Source: Clostridium sp.
Lineage (GTDB): Bacteria; Bacillota; Clostridia; Clostridiales; Clostridiaceae
Reading direction: 5' to 3'
NCBI RefSeq assembly: GCF_017888565.1
Contig: NZ_JAGHFX010000018.1
Span: 100,783 to 164,782, forward strand
DNA: 64,000 nucleotides
Every line of letters starts with the position of its first letter. Position 1 is the first letter of the stretch. Below are positions 27,285-37,833 of this stretch, in pieces. A model generated the notes under the pieces. That model was not told the origin of the DNA, ran no database searches, and saw only the letters and a list, made by a program, of their open reading frames with translations. The position numbers and the translations under genes are program-made.

Positions 27285-28691
27285 ATGAAGTTTGCAAAGG
27301 ATTTTTTATTTGGAGCAGCATCTGCATCATATCAAGTAGAAGGAGCATGGAACGAAGATGGAAAAGGTCTTTCAAATTGGGACGTATTTTCTAAGATTCC
27401 AGGAAAAACTTTTGAAGGCACTAATGGTGATATTGCAATCGATCACTATCATAAATATAAAGAAGATATAAGACTGATGGCAGAAATGGGATTAGAGTCA
27501 TATAGATTTTCAATTTCATGGCCTAGAATATTACCAAATGGAGTAGGTGAAATAAATCCAAAAGGTATAGAGTTTTATAATAATATAATAAATGAATGTC
27601 TAAAATATGGAATAGTTCCATTTGTAACCTTATATCATTGGGATTTACCACAAGTTCTAGAAGAAAAGGGTGGATGGATAAATAAAGAAACTATAGATGC
27701 ATTTTTAAATTACTCTGAAATTTGTTATAAAGCTTTTGGCGATAGAGTTAAGCATTGGATTACATTTAACGAAACAGTAGTATTTTGTGGATTAGGATAT
27801 CTAGCAGGAGCTCATCCACCAGCTATAGTTGGAGATTTTAATAAGTATTTCCAAGCTACCCATAATGTATTTTTAGCTCATGCAAAATCAGTTGATTTAT
27901 ATAAGAAGTTAAAACAATATGGTGAAATAGGAATTACTCATGTATTTTCTCCAGCCTTTAGTATAGATGATAAAGAAGAAAATATATTGGCAGCTAATCA
28001 TGCAAATGAAATCGATACGCATTGGTTTTATGATCCGATATTAAAAGGTGAATATCCTAAATATGTTGTAGATATAATCACTAAACATGGTGTTAAAATT
28101 GATTGGACAGATGAAGAGTTAGAAATAATTAAAAATGTCGCAGATAAAAATGATTTTATTGGACTTAATTATTATCAGCCTCAAAGAGTAATGAAAAATA
28201 ATATAGACGAAGAAGTTGAAAGAAACAGAGAAAATTCAACGGGAGCCCCAGGAAATCCATCATTTGATGGTTTTTATAGAACTGTTAAAATGAATGACAA
28301 ACAATATACTAAATGGGGATGGGAGATATCTCCTGAAGCATTTTTAGATGGATTAAGAATGCTTAAGGAAAGGTATGGAGATATAAAAATATATATAACA
28401 GAAAATGGACTAGGAGATGAAGATCCTATTATAGATGATGAAGTTGTTGATATACCTAGAATTAAATTTATTGAAGCGCATTTAAAAGCTGTAAAAAATG
28501 CTATTAAAGAAGGAATAAATATAAAGGGATATTATGCATGGTCAGTTATTGATTTACTGAGCTGGTTGAATGGATACAAAAAACAATATGGATTTATATA
28601 TGTAGACCATAAAAATAATCTAAATAGAAAGAAAAAGGCTTCTTTTTACTGGTATAAAAACATAATAGAAACCAGAGGAGAAGATATTTAA
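27285..28691 (+). CDS. GH1 6-phospho-beta-glucosidase / beta-glucosidase (copy 1)
   Basis: A 468-residue GH1 enzyme with the N-terminal signature FLFGAASASYQVEGAWNEDG. The acid/base Glu is in WITFNET and the nucleophile Glu in IYITENGLG. Association with a PTS suggests phosphorylated substrates (6-phospho-beta-glucosides), but GH1 also includes unphosphorylated specificities. ATG 27285 follows AGGAGG. An RpiR regulator is next, beyond a terminator. Confidence 0.9.
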   Translation: MKFAKDFLFGAASASYQVEGAWNEDGKGLSNWDVFSKIPGKTFEGTNGDIAIDHYHKYKEDIRLMAEMGLESYRFSISWPRILPNGVGEINPKGIEFYNNIINECLKYGIVPFVTLYHWDLPQVLEEKGGWINKETIDAFLNYSEICYKAFGDRVKHWITFNETVVFCGLGYLAGAHPPAIVGDFNKYFQATHNVFLAHAKSVDLYKKLKQYGEIGITHVFSPAFSIDDKEENILAANHANEIDTHWFYDPILKGEYPKYVVDIITKHGVKIDWTDEELEIIKNVADKNDFIGLNYYQPQRVMKNNIDEEVERNRENSTGAPGNPSFDGFYRTVKMNDKQYTKWGWEISPEAFLDGLRMLKERYGDIKIYITENGLGDEDPIIDDEVVDIPRIKFIEAHLKAVKNAIKEGINIKGYYAWSVIDLLSWLNGYKKQYGFIYVDHKNNLNRKKKASFYWYKNIIETRGEDI

Positions 28692-28718
28692 TTATAATAA
28701 AATATACTATATTTAAAT

Positions 28719-28754
28719 GGCTGAAGTCTTAAATAATATAGATTTTAGCCTTTT
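28719..28754 (+). terminator. Terminator after GH1 copy 1
   Basis: GGCTGAAGTC (28719-28728) pairs with GATTTTAGCC (28741-28750, two G-T pairs) and is followed by TTTT. Confidence 0.7.
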
Positions 28755-28870
28755 GCAAATCATTAATAATATACTAAGTAGTTTTAAATACAAAATAATG
28801 AGCAAATTTACTATGTATTAATAGTATATAAGAAATAAGTGAAAAGTTATTTCGATAAAGGAGATGAGTA

Positions 28871-29599
28871 ATGTTTAGCTATAACAAAATACAAAATTTA
28901 AATGAATTAGAATTATCGTTATATAATTATATAATGAAAAATAGTGAAAAAGTAATTTATATGAGAATAAGAGAATTAGCAAACGAAGCTCATGTATCGA
29001 CAACGACAATTTTAAGGTTTTGTAAGAAGTTAGACTGTGAAGGATTTTCAGAATTTAAATTAAAATTTAAGATGTATATAGAAGAAGGTAAAGAAAAGCA
29101 CTTAACTGATAATACATCAATGATAATCGATTTTTTAAAGAAAGCGCAAACTAAGGACTATAGAGAAAAGATAGATAAAGTTTGTGATGTATTAGATAAA
29201 GCTAATACAATAATATTTGTTGGAATAGGATTTTCGGGCATACTTTCGAAGTATGCTGCAAGGTATATTTCTGCAATAGGAAGAAATGCCGTATATATAG
29301 ATGATCCATTTTATCCAATTAATATTAAATTCACAGAAAATTATGTGGCTATTGCATTTTCTGTTTCTGGTGAAACACCAACTGTAATAGAACATATAAA
29401 TAATTTAAAACAAAAAGGATGTAAAGCTATAAGTATTACTAATAATGAAGATTCAACTTTAGCAAAAATATGTGATATAAATATTGGATATTATGTTCAA
29501 GAAGAAAAGAATGGAGAGCATGATATAACTACACAAATTCCAGCATTATACATTATTGAAACCGTAGGTAGGAAATTATATAGAAATTATAAAGGATAG
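28871..29599 (+). CDS. RpiR/MurR-family transcriptional regulator
   Basis: A 242-residue regulator. The N-terminal HTH_6 domain (about 1-75; RIRELANEAHVSTTTILRFCKKL) is followed by a SIS sugar-phosphate-binding domain (about 105-235; VGIGFSGILSKYAARY, FSVSGETPTVIEHI). It sits between the two GH1 genes and upstream of the PTS, so it probably senses a phosphorylated beta-glucoside and controls this locus (inference). ATG 28871 has AAAGGAGATGAG upstream. Confidence 0.9.
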   Translation: MFSYNKIQNLNELELSLYNYIMKNSEKVIYMRIRELANEAHVSTTTILRFCKKLDCEGFSEFKLKFKMYIEEGKEKHLTDNTSMIIDFLKKAQTKDYREKIDKVCDVLDKANTIIFVGIGFSGILSKYAARYISAIGRNAVYIDDPFYPINIKFTENYVAIAFSVSGETPTVIEHINNLKQKGCKAISITNNEDSTLAKICDINIGYYVQEEKNGEHDITTQIPALYIIETVGRKLYRNYKG

Positions 29600-29622
29600 A
29601 TGTCAAACATCTATCCTTTTAT
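29591..29622 (+). terminator. Terminator overlapping the end of the RpiR gene
   Basis: AAAGGATAGATG (29591-29602) pairs with CATCTATCCTTT (29608-29619). The left arm includes the stop codon; TTATAATT follows. Confidence 0.75.
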
Positions 29623-29787
29623 AATTAAAAAAACAAATTATATATATCACTATGTGAGAGCTTTATAGCTTATTATAAAGAAATGTGGTGTTATTATTTT
29701 AGAAATAATAACACTTAATTATTGACTTAAATCCATATTTTATTTAAAACAAATTGTTATATTTATGGAACAAATTATATAAGCTGA

Positions 29788-31317
<1,530 letters not shown>

Positions 31318-31380
31318 ATGTTTAGATTTTAATAAAGATTAAACATAATTATATTTAAATAAGTTTTAGGAGGAGTTATT

Positions 31381-31686
31381 ATGAAAAATATTTTATTAGT
31401 ATGTGCAGCTGGGATGTCTACAAGTCTTTTAGTAAATAAGATGAATGCAGCAGCAAAAGAGAAAGGAATAGAAATTAATATTGAGGCTTTACCAGTTTCA
31501 GAATGTTCAAGTGTTATAGATAAAGCTGATATAGTTTTATTAGGGCCACAAGTAAGATTCCAAAAACCACAAGTAGATGCATTAGTTAAAGGAAGAATTC
31601 CAGTAGAAGTTATAGATATGAGATTATATGGAACAATGAATGGAAAAGCAATATTAGATCAAGTATTAAAAACTCTTGGAATTTAA
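31381..31686 (+). CDS. celA: PTS cellobiose/lactose-family IIB component
   Basis: A 101-residue EIIB of the Lac family. The phosphorylated cysteine is Cys8 in ILLVCAAGMSTSLLV. It carries phosphate from EIIA to the incoming sugar on EIIC. AGGAGG precedes ATG 31381, and the IIC gene follows 41 bases downstream. Confidence 0.95.
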   Translation: MKNILLVCAAGMSTSLLVNKMNAAAKEKGIEINIEALPVSECSSVIDKADIVLLGPQVRFQKPQVDALVKGRIPVEVIDMRLYGTMNGKAILDQVLKTLGI

Positions 31687-31727
31687 CAAGAGGTTTAATA
31701 AATAAAAAAATATAAGGGGGAAAAACA

Positions 31728-33062
31728 ATGAGTTTTATGACGAGCTTAGAAAACAGCATGGAAAAAATACTTGTTCCAATTGCAACAAAGTTAAATGCAC
31801 AAAGACATATTGTTGCAATTAGGGATGCATTCATCTTAACCTTCCCATTAACAATGGCAGGTTCATTAATGGTATTAATAAATAATGTTTTACTTCATCC
31901 AGATGGGTTTGTAGCTAAACTTATTCACTTAGGAGATTTAATTCCTAATTTAGCAGACTATCAAGCAATATTTGCACCTGTATTAAATGGATCTTTAAAC
32001 ATTTTAGCAATCTTTATAGCATTTTTAATAGCAAGGAATCTTGCAAGAGCTTTAGGTGCAGATGACTTATTAACTGGACTTACTTCAGTATCAGTATTCT
32101 TTATAATGTATCCATCAGCAGTAGATGGAAGTATTACAATGCAATATATGGGACCTCAAGGTCTATTCGTTGCAATAATAGTTGGATTATTAGTAGGTGA
32201 ATTTTTATCAAGGCTTTCTAAGAGCCCTAAACTTGAAATTAAGATGCCAGAACAAGTACCTCCAGCAGTTTCTAGGACATTTAAGATATTATTACCTATA
32301 ATAATAGTAACAGTTGGTTTCTCAATTCTTAACTTTATATTAGATAAAGTTACAAATGGTGGCGGAATTCATACTATGATTTATAATGTATTGCAAGCGC
32401 CATTAACTAAACTTGGAGATAATATTTTCTCAGTAGTAATAATGGTTTTAGTATCAAATTTATTATGGATAATGGGTATTCATGGACCTAACACAATTGC
32501 AGCAGTGAGAGAAACTATGTTTGCTGAACCAAATGCCGCTAACTTAGCTTTTGCACAAGCAAATGGAACAGCATGGGGAGCACCATACCCAACAACTTGG
32601 GTTTTAACTGATGCCTTTGCTAACTATGGTGGTTCAGGTATGACACTTGGATTATTAATCGCAATATTTATTTTCTCTAAAGCAAAAGATCAAAGAGATA
32701 TTGCAAAATTATCTATAGGACCAGGATTATTTAATATTAATGAATCAGTAATATTTGGTTTACCAATAGTTTTAAATCCAATCTATATAATACCATTCAT
32801 ATTAGTGCCTATAGTAAATGTTCTTATTGGATATGGTGCAATAATGTTTAAATTGATTCCACCTATAGCTTATGGAGCTGTCTGGACCACTCCAGGACCA
32901 CTTATTCCGTTTATAGGAACTGGTGGAGTATGGATGGGACTTGTAGTAGGATTTGTTTGTTTAGCAGTCAGTGTATTAATTTATGCTCCATTTGTAATTG
33001 CATCAAATAAAGCTGCTATGAAGATGCACGAAAATGAATTAGAAAACACAGAAGCTATGTAA
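31728..33062 (+). CDS. celB: PTS cellobiose/lactose-family IIC component
   Basis: A 444-residue membrane permease of the Lac/Cel PTS family, with about ten hydrophobic segments and the motifs GIHGPNTIAAVRE and NINESVIFGLPIVLNP, typical of CelB. It forms the sugar translocation path. Cellobiose or another beta-glucoside is the likely substrate because of the GH1 genes. ATG 31728 has a strong AAGGGGG site. Confidence 0.95.
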   Translation: MSFMTSLENSMEKILVPIATKLNAQRHIVAIRDAFILTFPLTMAGSLMVLINNVLLHPDGFVAKLIHLGDLIPNLADYQAIFAPVLNGSLNILAIFIAFLIARNLARALGADDLLTGLTSVSVFFIMYPSAVDGSITMQYMGPQGLFVAIIVGLLVGEFLSRLSKSPKLEIKMPEQVPPAVSRTFKILLPIIIVTVGFSILNFILDKVTNGGGIHTMIYNVLQAPLTKLGDNIFSVVIMVLVSNLLWIMGIHGPNTIAAVRETMFAEPNAANLAFAQANGTAWGAPYPTTWVLTDAFANYGGSGMTLGLLIAIFIFSKAKDQRDIAKLSIGPGLFNINESVIFGLPIVLNPIYIIPFILVPIVNVLIGYGAIMFKLIPPIAYGAVWTTPGPLIPFIGTGGVWMGLVVGFVCLAVSVLIYAPFVIASNKAAMKMHENELENTEAM

Positions 33063-33081
33063 TAAGTTAGGAGAATAAGAA

Positions 33082-33396
33082 ATGGATGAACTAGAATTAG
33101 TTGCATTTGAAATTATAAGTAATGTAGGAATGGCTAAATCTTTAGCTATGGAAGCAATAAGAGAAGCCAGGAAGAATAATTATGATGAAGCAGAAAAGAA
33201 GATAGAAGAGGCTAAGAGGTTTTTAGTAGAGGGGCATCATGCACATTCTGGATTGATTCATAAGGAAGCAAATGGGGAGAAGCTTGAGTTTTCTTTAATA
33301 ATAATGCATGCTGAAGATCAGCTAATAAGTGCAGAAACTATAAAAGATATAGCAATAGAGCTTATAGAAATGAATAGGACATTCATAAAGAATTAA
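33082..33396 (+). CDS. celC: PTS cellobiose/lactose-family IIA component
   Basis: A 104-residue EIIA of the Lac family. The expected phosphorylated histidine is His76 in IIMHAEDQL, with the nearby conserved Asp79. A His-rich GHHAHSGLIH segment at 51-60 is also family-typical. It is the last gene of the operon, 19 bases after IIC, and is followed by a terminator. Confidence 0.93.
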   Translation: MDELELVAFEIISNVGMAKSLAMEAIREARKNNYDEAEKKIEEAKRFLVEGHHAHSGLIHKEANGEKLEFSLIIMHAEDQLISAETIKDIAIELIEMNRTFIKN

Positions 33397-33418
33397 ATGT
33401 TCATATAATATATATGTT

Positions 33419-33460
33419 AAGGCGGCATTAGGAAAATCTAATGCTGCCTTAGTTGTTTTT
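33419..33460 (+). terminator. Terminator of the beta-glucoside PTS operon
   Basis: AAGGCGGCATTA (33419-33430) pairs with TAATGCTGCCTT (33439-33450, one wobble); AGTTGTTTTT follows. Confidence 0.85.
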
Positions 33461-33643
33461 AAGTAAAATAAGAAAGAAGGAATAACTAATACTATAGTTA
33501 TTCTTTGGAGAATTTATAAAAATAAATGCGCATATATTATGGTAGTTATTGCTAGGTTGAGAGTTGAAAAGTAGCACTTTGATTAGTATATTTAGTTGCA
33601 AATTGATAAAAATAGTACTGAGACAACTAGTAGGAGGGATAAA

Positions 33644-34270
33644 ATGAAAAATTTATGGAAAAATGTAATTATTATTATCGCGTTAACTTTGATATTGTGC
33701 AACTGGAGCTATAGTTATTGGGCTATTAAGCTTGATAATGAAGTTAAAATAACTACTGATAATTATTATGTAGGTGAAGTTGAATATGAAAATTTTAATA
33801 TTAAAGCAAAGATGATAAGAGAAGTTGAAACAAATCAAATCGGATATTGCTTGGAGATTGATAAAGATTATCCAAGTGGAGAAATGTTTAAGGAAAATGG
33901 ATATGCAACTAAGCAATTAGCTGGAATATTATCTTCAGGTTATCCGAATAAAAGCTACAATGAATTAAATCTTTTCTCAGAAGAGGAAGCATATTTCGCT
34001 ACTCAAATTGCTGTATGGAGTTTTGTTGAAGGATATGATGTCAATGGATTTAAGGGAGATACTAGAGTTGTAGAAGCTATAAAGAAGATATATAATGAAG
34101 GAATAAGATCAGATGAGCAATCATATAGTAATGAATATATATTATATTATTCTAATGATAATATACAAGACATTGCTCTAATTAAAAATGAAAAAAGTAG
34201 GCTAAGAGAAGAACAGAAGAAGGAGATTGAAAGAAAGGCTATAGAAGAAAATTCTATGTATGGTAAATAA
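33644..34270 (+). CDS. Short secreted thioester-domain protein
   Basis: A 208-residue protein counted from ATG 33644, which has GGAGGG 5 bases upstream; an upstream frame extension from 33596 lacks a site. Residues 1-27 are a signal peptide or anchor. The body matches the Cys-Gln thioester domain of Gram-positive surface adhesins: Cys69 in GYCLEI and Gln121 in TQIAVWSFVEGY, the residues that form the internal thioester. It ends in a charged helix (residues 175-208) without an LPxTG motif, so it is either secreted or held by its N-terminal helix. Thioester domains can bind host or surface amines covalently (family knowledge). Confidence 0.75.
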   Translation: MKNLWKNVIIIIALTLILCNWSYSYWAIKLDNEVKITTDNYYVGEVEYENFNIKAKMIREVETNQIGYCLEIDKDYPSGEMFKENGYATKQLAGILSSGYPNKSYNELNLFSEEEAYFATQIAVWSFVEGYDVNGFKGDTRVVEAIKKIYNEGIRSDEQSYSNEYILYYSNDNIQDIALIKNEKSRLREEQKKEIERKAIEENSMYGK

Positions 34271-34299
34271 TCAATAAGTTAAAAGGTAATGGGGGAAAC

Positions 34300-34854
34300 A
34301 TGTGGGAATATATAAACTTAATAGATATAAGTATATTGAGATTTATTAGAGAATATTTTTCTAGTCCTTTAATGGATTCTATAATGATATTTGTAACTAA
34401 ATTAGGAGATAGAGGATTTATATGGATAGTAATAGGTGTAATTTTATTAATAAGTAAAAAATATAGAAAAATAGGATTTACAATGTTAATTGCTTTAGCT
34501 GTAACAAGTATTATTGGAGAAGGAATCATAAAAAATATTATACAAAGACCAAGAGCCTTTACAACTTTTCCAGATATTGAAATAATAATTAAGGCACCCT
34601 TATCATATTCGTTTCCATCAGGGCATACTGCATCTTCATTGGCAGCAGCTGTGGTACTCGGGCATTACATAAAGGACTGGAAATATTTATTTTATTTTTT
34701 TGCAGCTCTTGTTGCGTTATCAAGATTATATTTATTTGTACATTATCCATCAGATATAATTGGAGGAATAGCATTAGGTGTTGTCTGCAGTTTAGTTACT
34801 ATTAAAACTATAGAAAATAATAAATGCAAAAAGCTATCATATAGTAAAAAGTAA
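34300..34854 (+). CDS. PAP2-family membrane phosphatase
   Basis: A 184-residue integral membrane protein with the three phosphatidic-acid-phosphatase motifs: KNIIQRPRAF (KxxxxxxRP), PSGHTAS, and SRLYLFVHYPSD (SRxxxxxHxxxD). Possible substrates are undecaprenyl pyrophosphate or lipid phosphates; sequence alone does not decide. ATG 34300 has GGGGGAAA upstream and follows the thioester gene by 29 bases. Confidence 0.9.
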   Translation: MWEYINLIDISILRFIREYFSSPLMDSIMIFVTKLGDRGFIWIVIGVILLISKKYRKIGFTMLIALAVTSIIGEGIIKNIIQRPRAFTTFPDIEIIIKAPLSYSFPSGHTASSLAAAVVLGHYIKDWKYLFYFFAALVALSRLYLFVHYPSDIIGGIALGVVCSLVTIKTIENNKCKKLSYSKK

Positions 34855-35031
34855 TTTTTCAATCATAGCTATTGAAATTATAATAATTTCGATTATACCT
34901 TCCATAGTAACAATTATAAAAAAGAAAAGAATCAATAGTAGAGTTACAATAAATTTAATTTACTCTTAAGTATAAATTTATTTTAAAGGTAAAAGATAAT
35001 AATATATATATTTATTTAGGAGGTTCAAATT

Positions 35032-35223
35032 ATGGTAATGGAAGAAATAGAAAATAAAATGAAAAGACTATATAAGCAAGTGAAGTCAGGGGAAATGACT
35101 CAGGAGATAGCAGAAGAAATATCAGAATTAGCAGACAAAGTTGGCGACATGGGCGAAAATGCTAAGGAAAGCATGAAAAATATGATGAGTGATATGAAAA
35201 AAGCTATGAAAAAAATGAAATAA
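35032..35223 (+). CDS. Small charged helical protein of unknown function
   Basis: A 63-residue, Met-, Lys- and Glu-rich protein predicted to be mostly alpha-helical, with a C-terminus of repeated MKK units. A strong AGGAGG site and a dedicated terminator support translation. I recognise no family. Confidence 0.65.
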   Translation: MVMEEIENKMKRLYKQVKSGEMTQEIAEEISELADKVGDMGENAKESMKNMMSDMKKAMKKMK

Positions 35224-35226
35224 AAT

Positions 35227-35278
35227 AAAAAGCTAACTAAAAATTTTCAAAAAATTAATACTTTTTAGTTAGCTTTTT
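35227..35278 (+). terminator. Terminator after the small helical protein
   Basis: AAAAAGCTAACTAAAAA (35227-35243 area) pairs with TTTTTAGTTAGCTTTTT, giving a 17-bp stem with an 18-base loop. Confidence 0.85.
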
Positions 35279-35356
35279 ATATTGAAATACAAGAGCTGAG
35301 AAGGATTTTTTGTAAAAATTCACAAAAAAAATGCATCTAATTGTTATAAAATACTA

Positions 35357-35385
35357 TTGAATAAAAACGATTGCAAGGGTATAAT
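35357..35385 (+). promoter_or_regulatory. Promoter of the PucR-like regulator, with overlapping cre-like box
   Basis: TTGAAT (35357-35362) and TATAAT (35380-35385) are separated by 17 bases. TAAAAACGATTGCA at 35362-35375 matches the cre consensus at 12 of 14 positions and lies in the spacer, so CcpA could repress it (inference). Confidence 0.6.
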
Positions 35386-35434
35386 TAAGCTAATATAAAG
35401 TAAACAAATAAATCAAAACCATTTTATTATTTTC

Positions 35435-35447
35435 TGGAAACGTTACC
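35435..35447. promoter_or_regulatory. LacI-type operator 1 (TGGAAACGTTACC)
   Basis: One of three TGGAAACGnTACC sites in the maltodextrin region. It lies about 45 bases downstream of the predicted start point and 52 bases before the regulator gene, a roadblock position. Confidence 0.65.
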
Positions 35448-35498
35448 TATTTCACGAAGCTTTAGAAAATATAAAATTGTTTTGTGATGGGGGAGCTT

Positions 35499-36446
35499 AT
35501 GTATGGGTTAAAAAACTCTTTTCAAAAAATAAGTGAAGAAATTCAAATTCCCTTCAAGATAAGTGAAAAGGATGGATCTGTAATAGCTAATTTCTTACAA
35601 AAAAATAATTCGAAAACTGTAAGTAGTATTTTAAGAATGCCAACAGAGGAGTTATTGCTAGAAACATATGAAAATTACAGTAACTGTATTAGTTTATTAA
35701 AATACTGCTTAGAACAAGAGTTAAGCAATGCAGTGAAGTCAAAAGAGGAAATAATAGCGGATATAATAAGGGGAAAAGAATTTTCTAATGACATTCTTAA
35801 AGAAGTAATAAAAGACAAGCCTTTTAAATTAATACTTATTTATTTGAAGGACAAGCAATCTAAAGCTATAAAGTTAATAGAGAAAAAATACTTAGAGGAT
35901 GAAAGTATAATAGTTATTCAAGATGAATATATTCTTATAATAAGCAAAAATGATATCAGTAATGAAATTATTAAGGAAACTCTTCTAGGAATTAAAAAAA
36001 ATATAAAAGAAAAATGTTATATAAGCTATTGCAAAATTGATGAGTATAATGAATTAAAAGAAAAATTTGAGTATCTTAAAGCGAATTTAGAAATTTGTTT
36101 GAAATATAATTTACCATCAAAAATATATACTGAAAACTCATTGCTTCTAGAAAAAATAATAAAAGGCGCAGATGAAAAGGAAATTAATAGAGTATATAGA
36201 AAGTATAATGATATTTTTTCTAAATTAGATGATGACCTTATAAAGACTATAGAAATATTTTTTAGTGAAAGTTTAAAAATAAGTGAGTCGGCAGAAAAGT
36301 TATATATTCATAGAAATACTTTATTTTATAGAATAGATAAAATAAAGAAAATAGTAAATTATGATATATCGAATTTCAATGATGCAGTAGAATTTAAAAT
36401 TTTATTTCTATTATGGAAAGAGTCAGGATATAAAAATACATTATAA
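35499..36446 (+). CDS. PucR/CdaR-type transcriptional regulator
   Basis: A 315-residue protein. The C-terminal 60 residues (LKISESAEKLYIHRNTLFYRIDKIKKIV) are the PucR-type HTH_30 domain. The N-terminal 250 residues are a poorly conserved sensory region. ATG 35499 is preceded by GGGGGAG; the longer GTG 35484 overlaps the site. Because a LacI-type operator precedes it and malE follows 118 bases later without a terminator, it probably belongs to the maltodextrin regulon, perhaps as an activator (inference). Confidence 0.8.
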   Translation: MYGLKNSFQKISEEIQIPFKISEKDGSVIANFLQKNNSKTVSSILRMPTEELLLETYENYSNCISLLKYCLEQELSNAVKSKEEIIADIIRGKEFSNDILKEVIKDKPFKLILIYLKDKQSKAIKLIEKKYLEDESIIVIQDEYILIISKNDISNEIIKETLLGIKKNIKEKCYISYCKIDEYNELKEKFEYLKANLEICLKYNLPSKIYTENSLLLEKIIKGADEKEINRVYRKYNDIFSKLDDDLIKTIEIFFSESLKISESAEKLYIHRNTLFYRIDKIKKIVNYDISNFNDAVEFKILFLLWKESGYKNTL

Positions 36447-36453
36447 AACTTTA

Positions 36454-36478
36454 TGGAAACGGTACCGGTAAGGTTACC
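36454..36478. promoter_or_regulatory. LacI-type operator 2 upstream of malE
   Basis: TGGAAACGGTACC at 36454-36466 is followed by GGTAAGGTTACC (36467-36478), which repeats the TTACC half-site. It lies about 90 bases before malE. Confidence 0.7.
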
Positions 36479-36563
36479 TGTAAACAATAACATAAATTAG
36501 TTGATAAACCTATATGGTTTATAAATATAAAGATCTAAAATTAGATTTTGGGAGGAATTTATT

Positions 36564-37772
36564 ATGGTAAAACGTTCAAAATTATTAGCAGTTTTAATTG
36601 CTGGTGTAATTGCTACGACTTCTTTAGTTGGTTGTGGTGGAAAGGGTGAAAATGGTGGTACTACTGATGGAGAAAAGAAAACTTTAACAGTATGGTCACA
36701 CTTTACTACTAATGAAGTTCAAGAATTTGAAAAGGTAGCTAAAGCTTGGGGAGAAGAAAATAACGTTGAAATAAACGTTGTTGAAGACCAAGGAAAGTTT
36801 CAAGAAATGATTCAAGCTCTTCAAAGTGATAATGGCCCAGACCTTGTATTAGGAGTTCCACATGATAACCTAGGAACATTCCAAAAAGCAGGTGCAATTG
36901 CTGAAGTTCCAGAAGGAATGGTTTCAGCTGATAAATATACTTCTCAAGGAATTGTTGATGCAGTGACTATAGATGGAAAAGTTTATGCAATTCCATTTGC
37001 TCAAGAAACAACAGGAATGTTCTATAATAAAGATAAGGTTAAAGAAGTTCCAAAGACTATGGAAGATTTAGTTGCAATGGCAAAGGAAGTTGGATTTGAA
37101 TATAACATTAATGATTTCTTCTTTTCATATGCATTCTTATCAGCTGGCGGCGGATATGTTTATAAAAATAATAATGGCACATTAGATCCAAATGATATAG
37201 GGCTTGGAAATGAAGGTGCAGTAGCAGGACTTCAATTTATTTCAGATTTAGTTAATAAAGATAAATTAATGGCAGCAGATATCACTGGAGATATAGCTAA
37301 GGGTGACTTTACATCAGGTAAAGCTGGATTCTATTTCTCAGGTCCATGGGATGTTTCAGGTGCTAAAGAAGCTGGATTAAACTTTGGAGTAGTTCCAATG
37401 CCAACTTTAAATGGTAAAGTTCCACAAACATTCTTAGGTGTTCAAACTTCATTTGTTAATGAAAATTCAAAAAATAAAGATACAGCTTGGAAACTTATGG
37501 AGGAGTTTGTTGATAAGGGACAAGATATAGTATATAAAACTGGTAGCAGAATTCCTGTAGCTAAAGATTATGTAATTGATGATGAATACACTAAAGCATT
37601 TATGGAACAAGCAAAAGTTGCTATGCCAATGCCGAATATAGTGGAAGTTCAAGCTATGTGGGAACCAGCAGCAAATAACTTAAAGTTATTAACTTCAGGT
37701 CAAATAGATGCTAAAACAGCTGGAGAAAATATAGTAAATCAAGTAAAAGAAGGTATCAAACAAATAAAATAA
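36564..37772 (+). CDS. malE: Maltose/maltodextrin ABC transporter substrate-binding lipoprotein
   Basis: A 402-residue extracellular binding protein. A lipoprotein signal ends in LVGC (Cys23), followed by a Gly/Asp-rich linker and a solute-binding fold of the MalE group (TLTVWSHFTTNEVQEFEK, GPDLVLGVPHD, GKAGFYFSGPWDVSGA). The neighbours malF, malG, a LacI regulator and malQ support maltodextrin specificity. GGAGGAATTT precedes ATG 36564. Confidence 0.92.
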   Translation: MVKRSKLLAVLIAGVIATTSLVGCGGKGENGGTTDGEKKTLTVWSHFTTNEVQEFEKVAKAWGEENNVEINVVEDQGKFQEMIQALQSDNGPDLVLGVPHDNLGTFQKAGAIAEVPEGMVSADKYTSQGIVDAVTIDGKVYAIPFAQETTGMFYNKDKVKEVPKTMEDLVAMAKEVGFEYNINDFFFSYAFLSAGGGYVYKNNNGTLDPNDIGLGNEGAVAGLQFISDLVNKDKLMAADITGDIAKGDFTSGKAGFYFSGPWDVSGAKEAGLNFGVVPMPTLNGKVPQTFLGVQTSFVNENSKNKDTAWKLMEEFVDKGQDIVYKTGSRIPVAKDYVIDDEYTKAFMEQAKVAMPMPNIVEVQAMWEPAANNLKLLTSGQIDAKTAGENIVNQVKEGIKQIK

Positions 37773-37783
37773 TAGTTAGCTAA

Positions 37784-37811
37784 ATAGAGATAGGTTTTTA
37801 CCTATCTCTAT
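37784..37811 (+). other. Intercistronic stem-loop between malE and malF
   Basis: ATAGAGATAGGT (37784-37795) pairs perfectly with ACCTATCTCTAT (37800-37811) with a 4-base loop and no T-run. It could stabilise the 3' end of malE mRNA or attenuate transcription, so that the binding protein exceeds the permease (inference by analogy with other mal operons). Confidence 0.65.
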
Positions 37812-37833
37812 ATAAAATAAAGGGGGATTTTAA

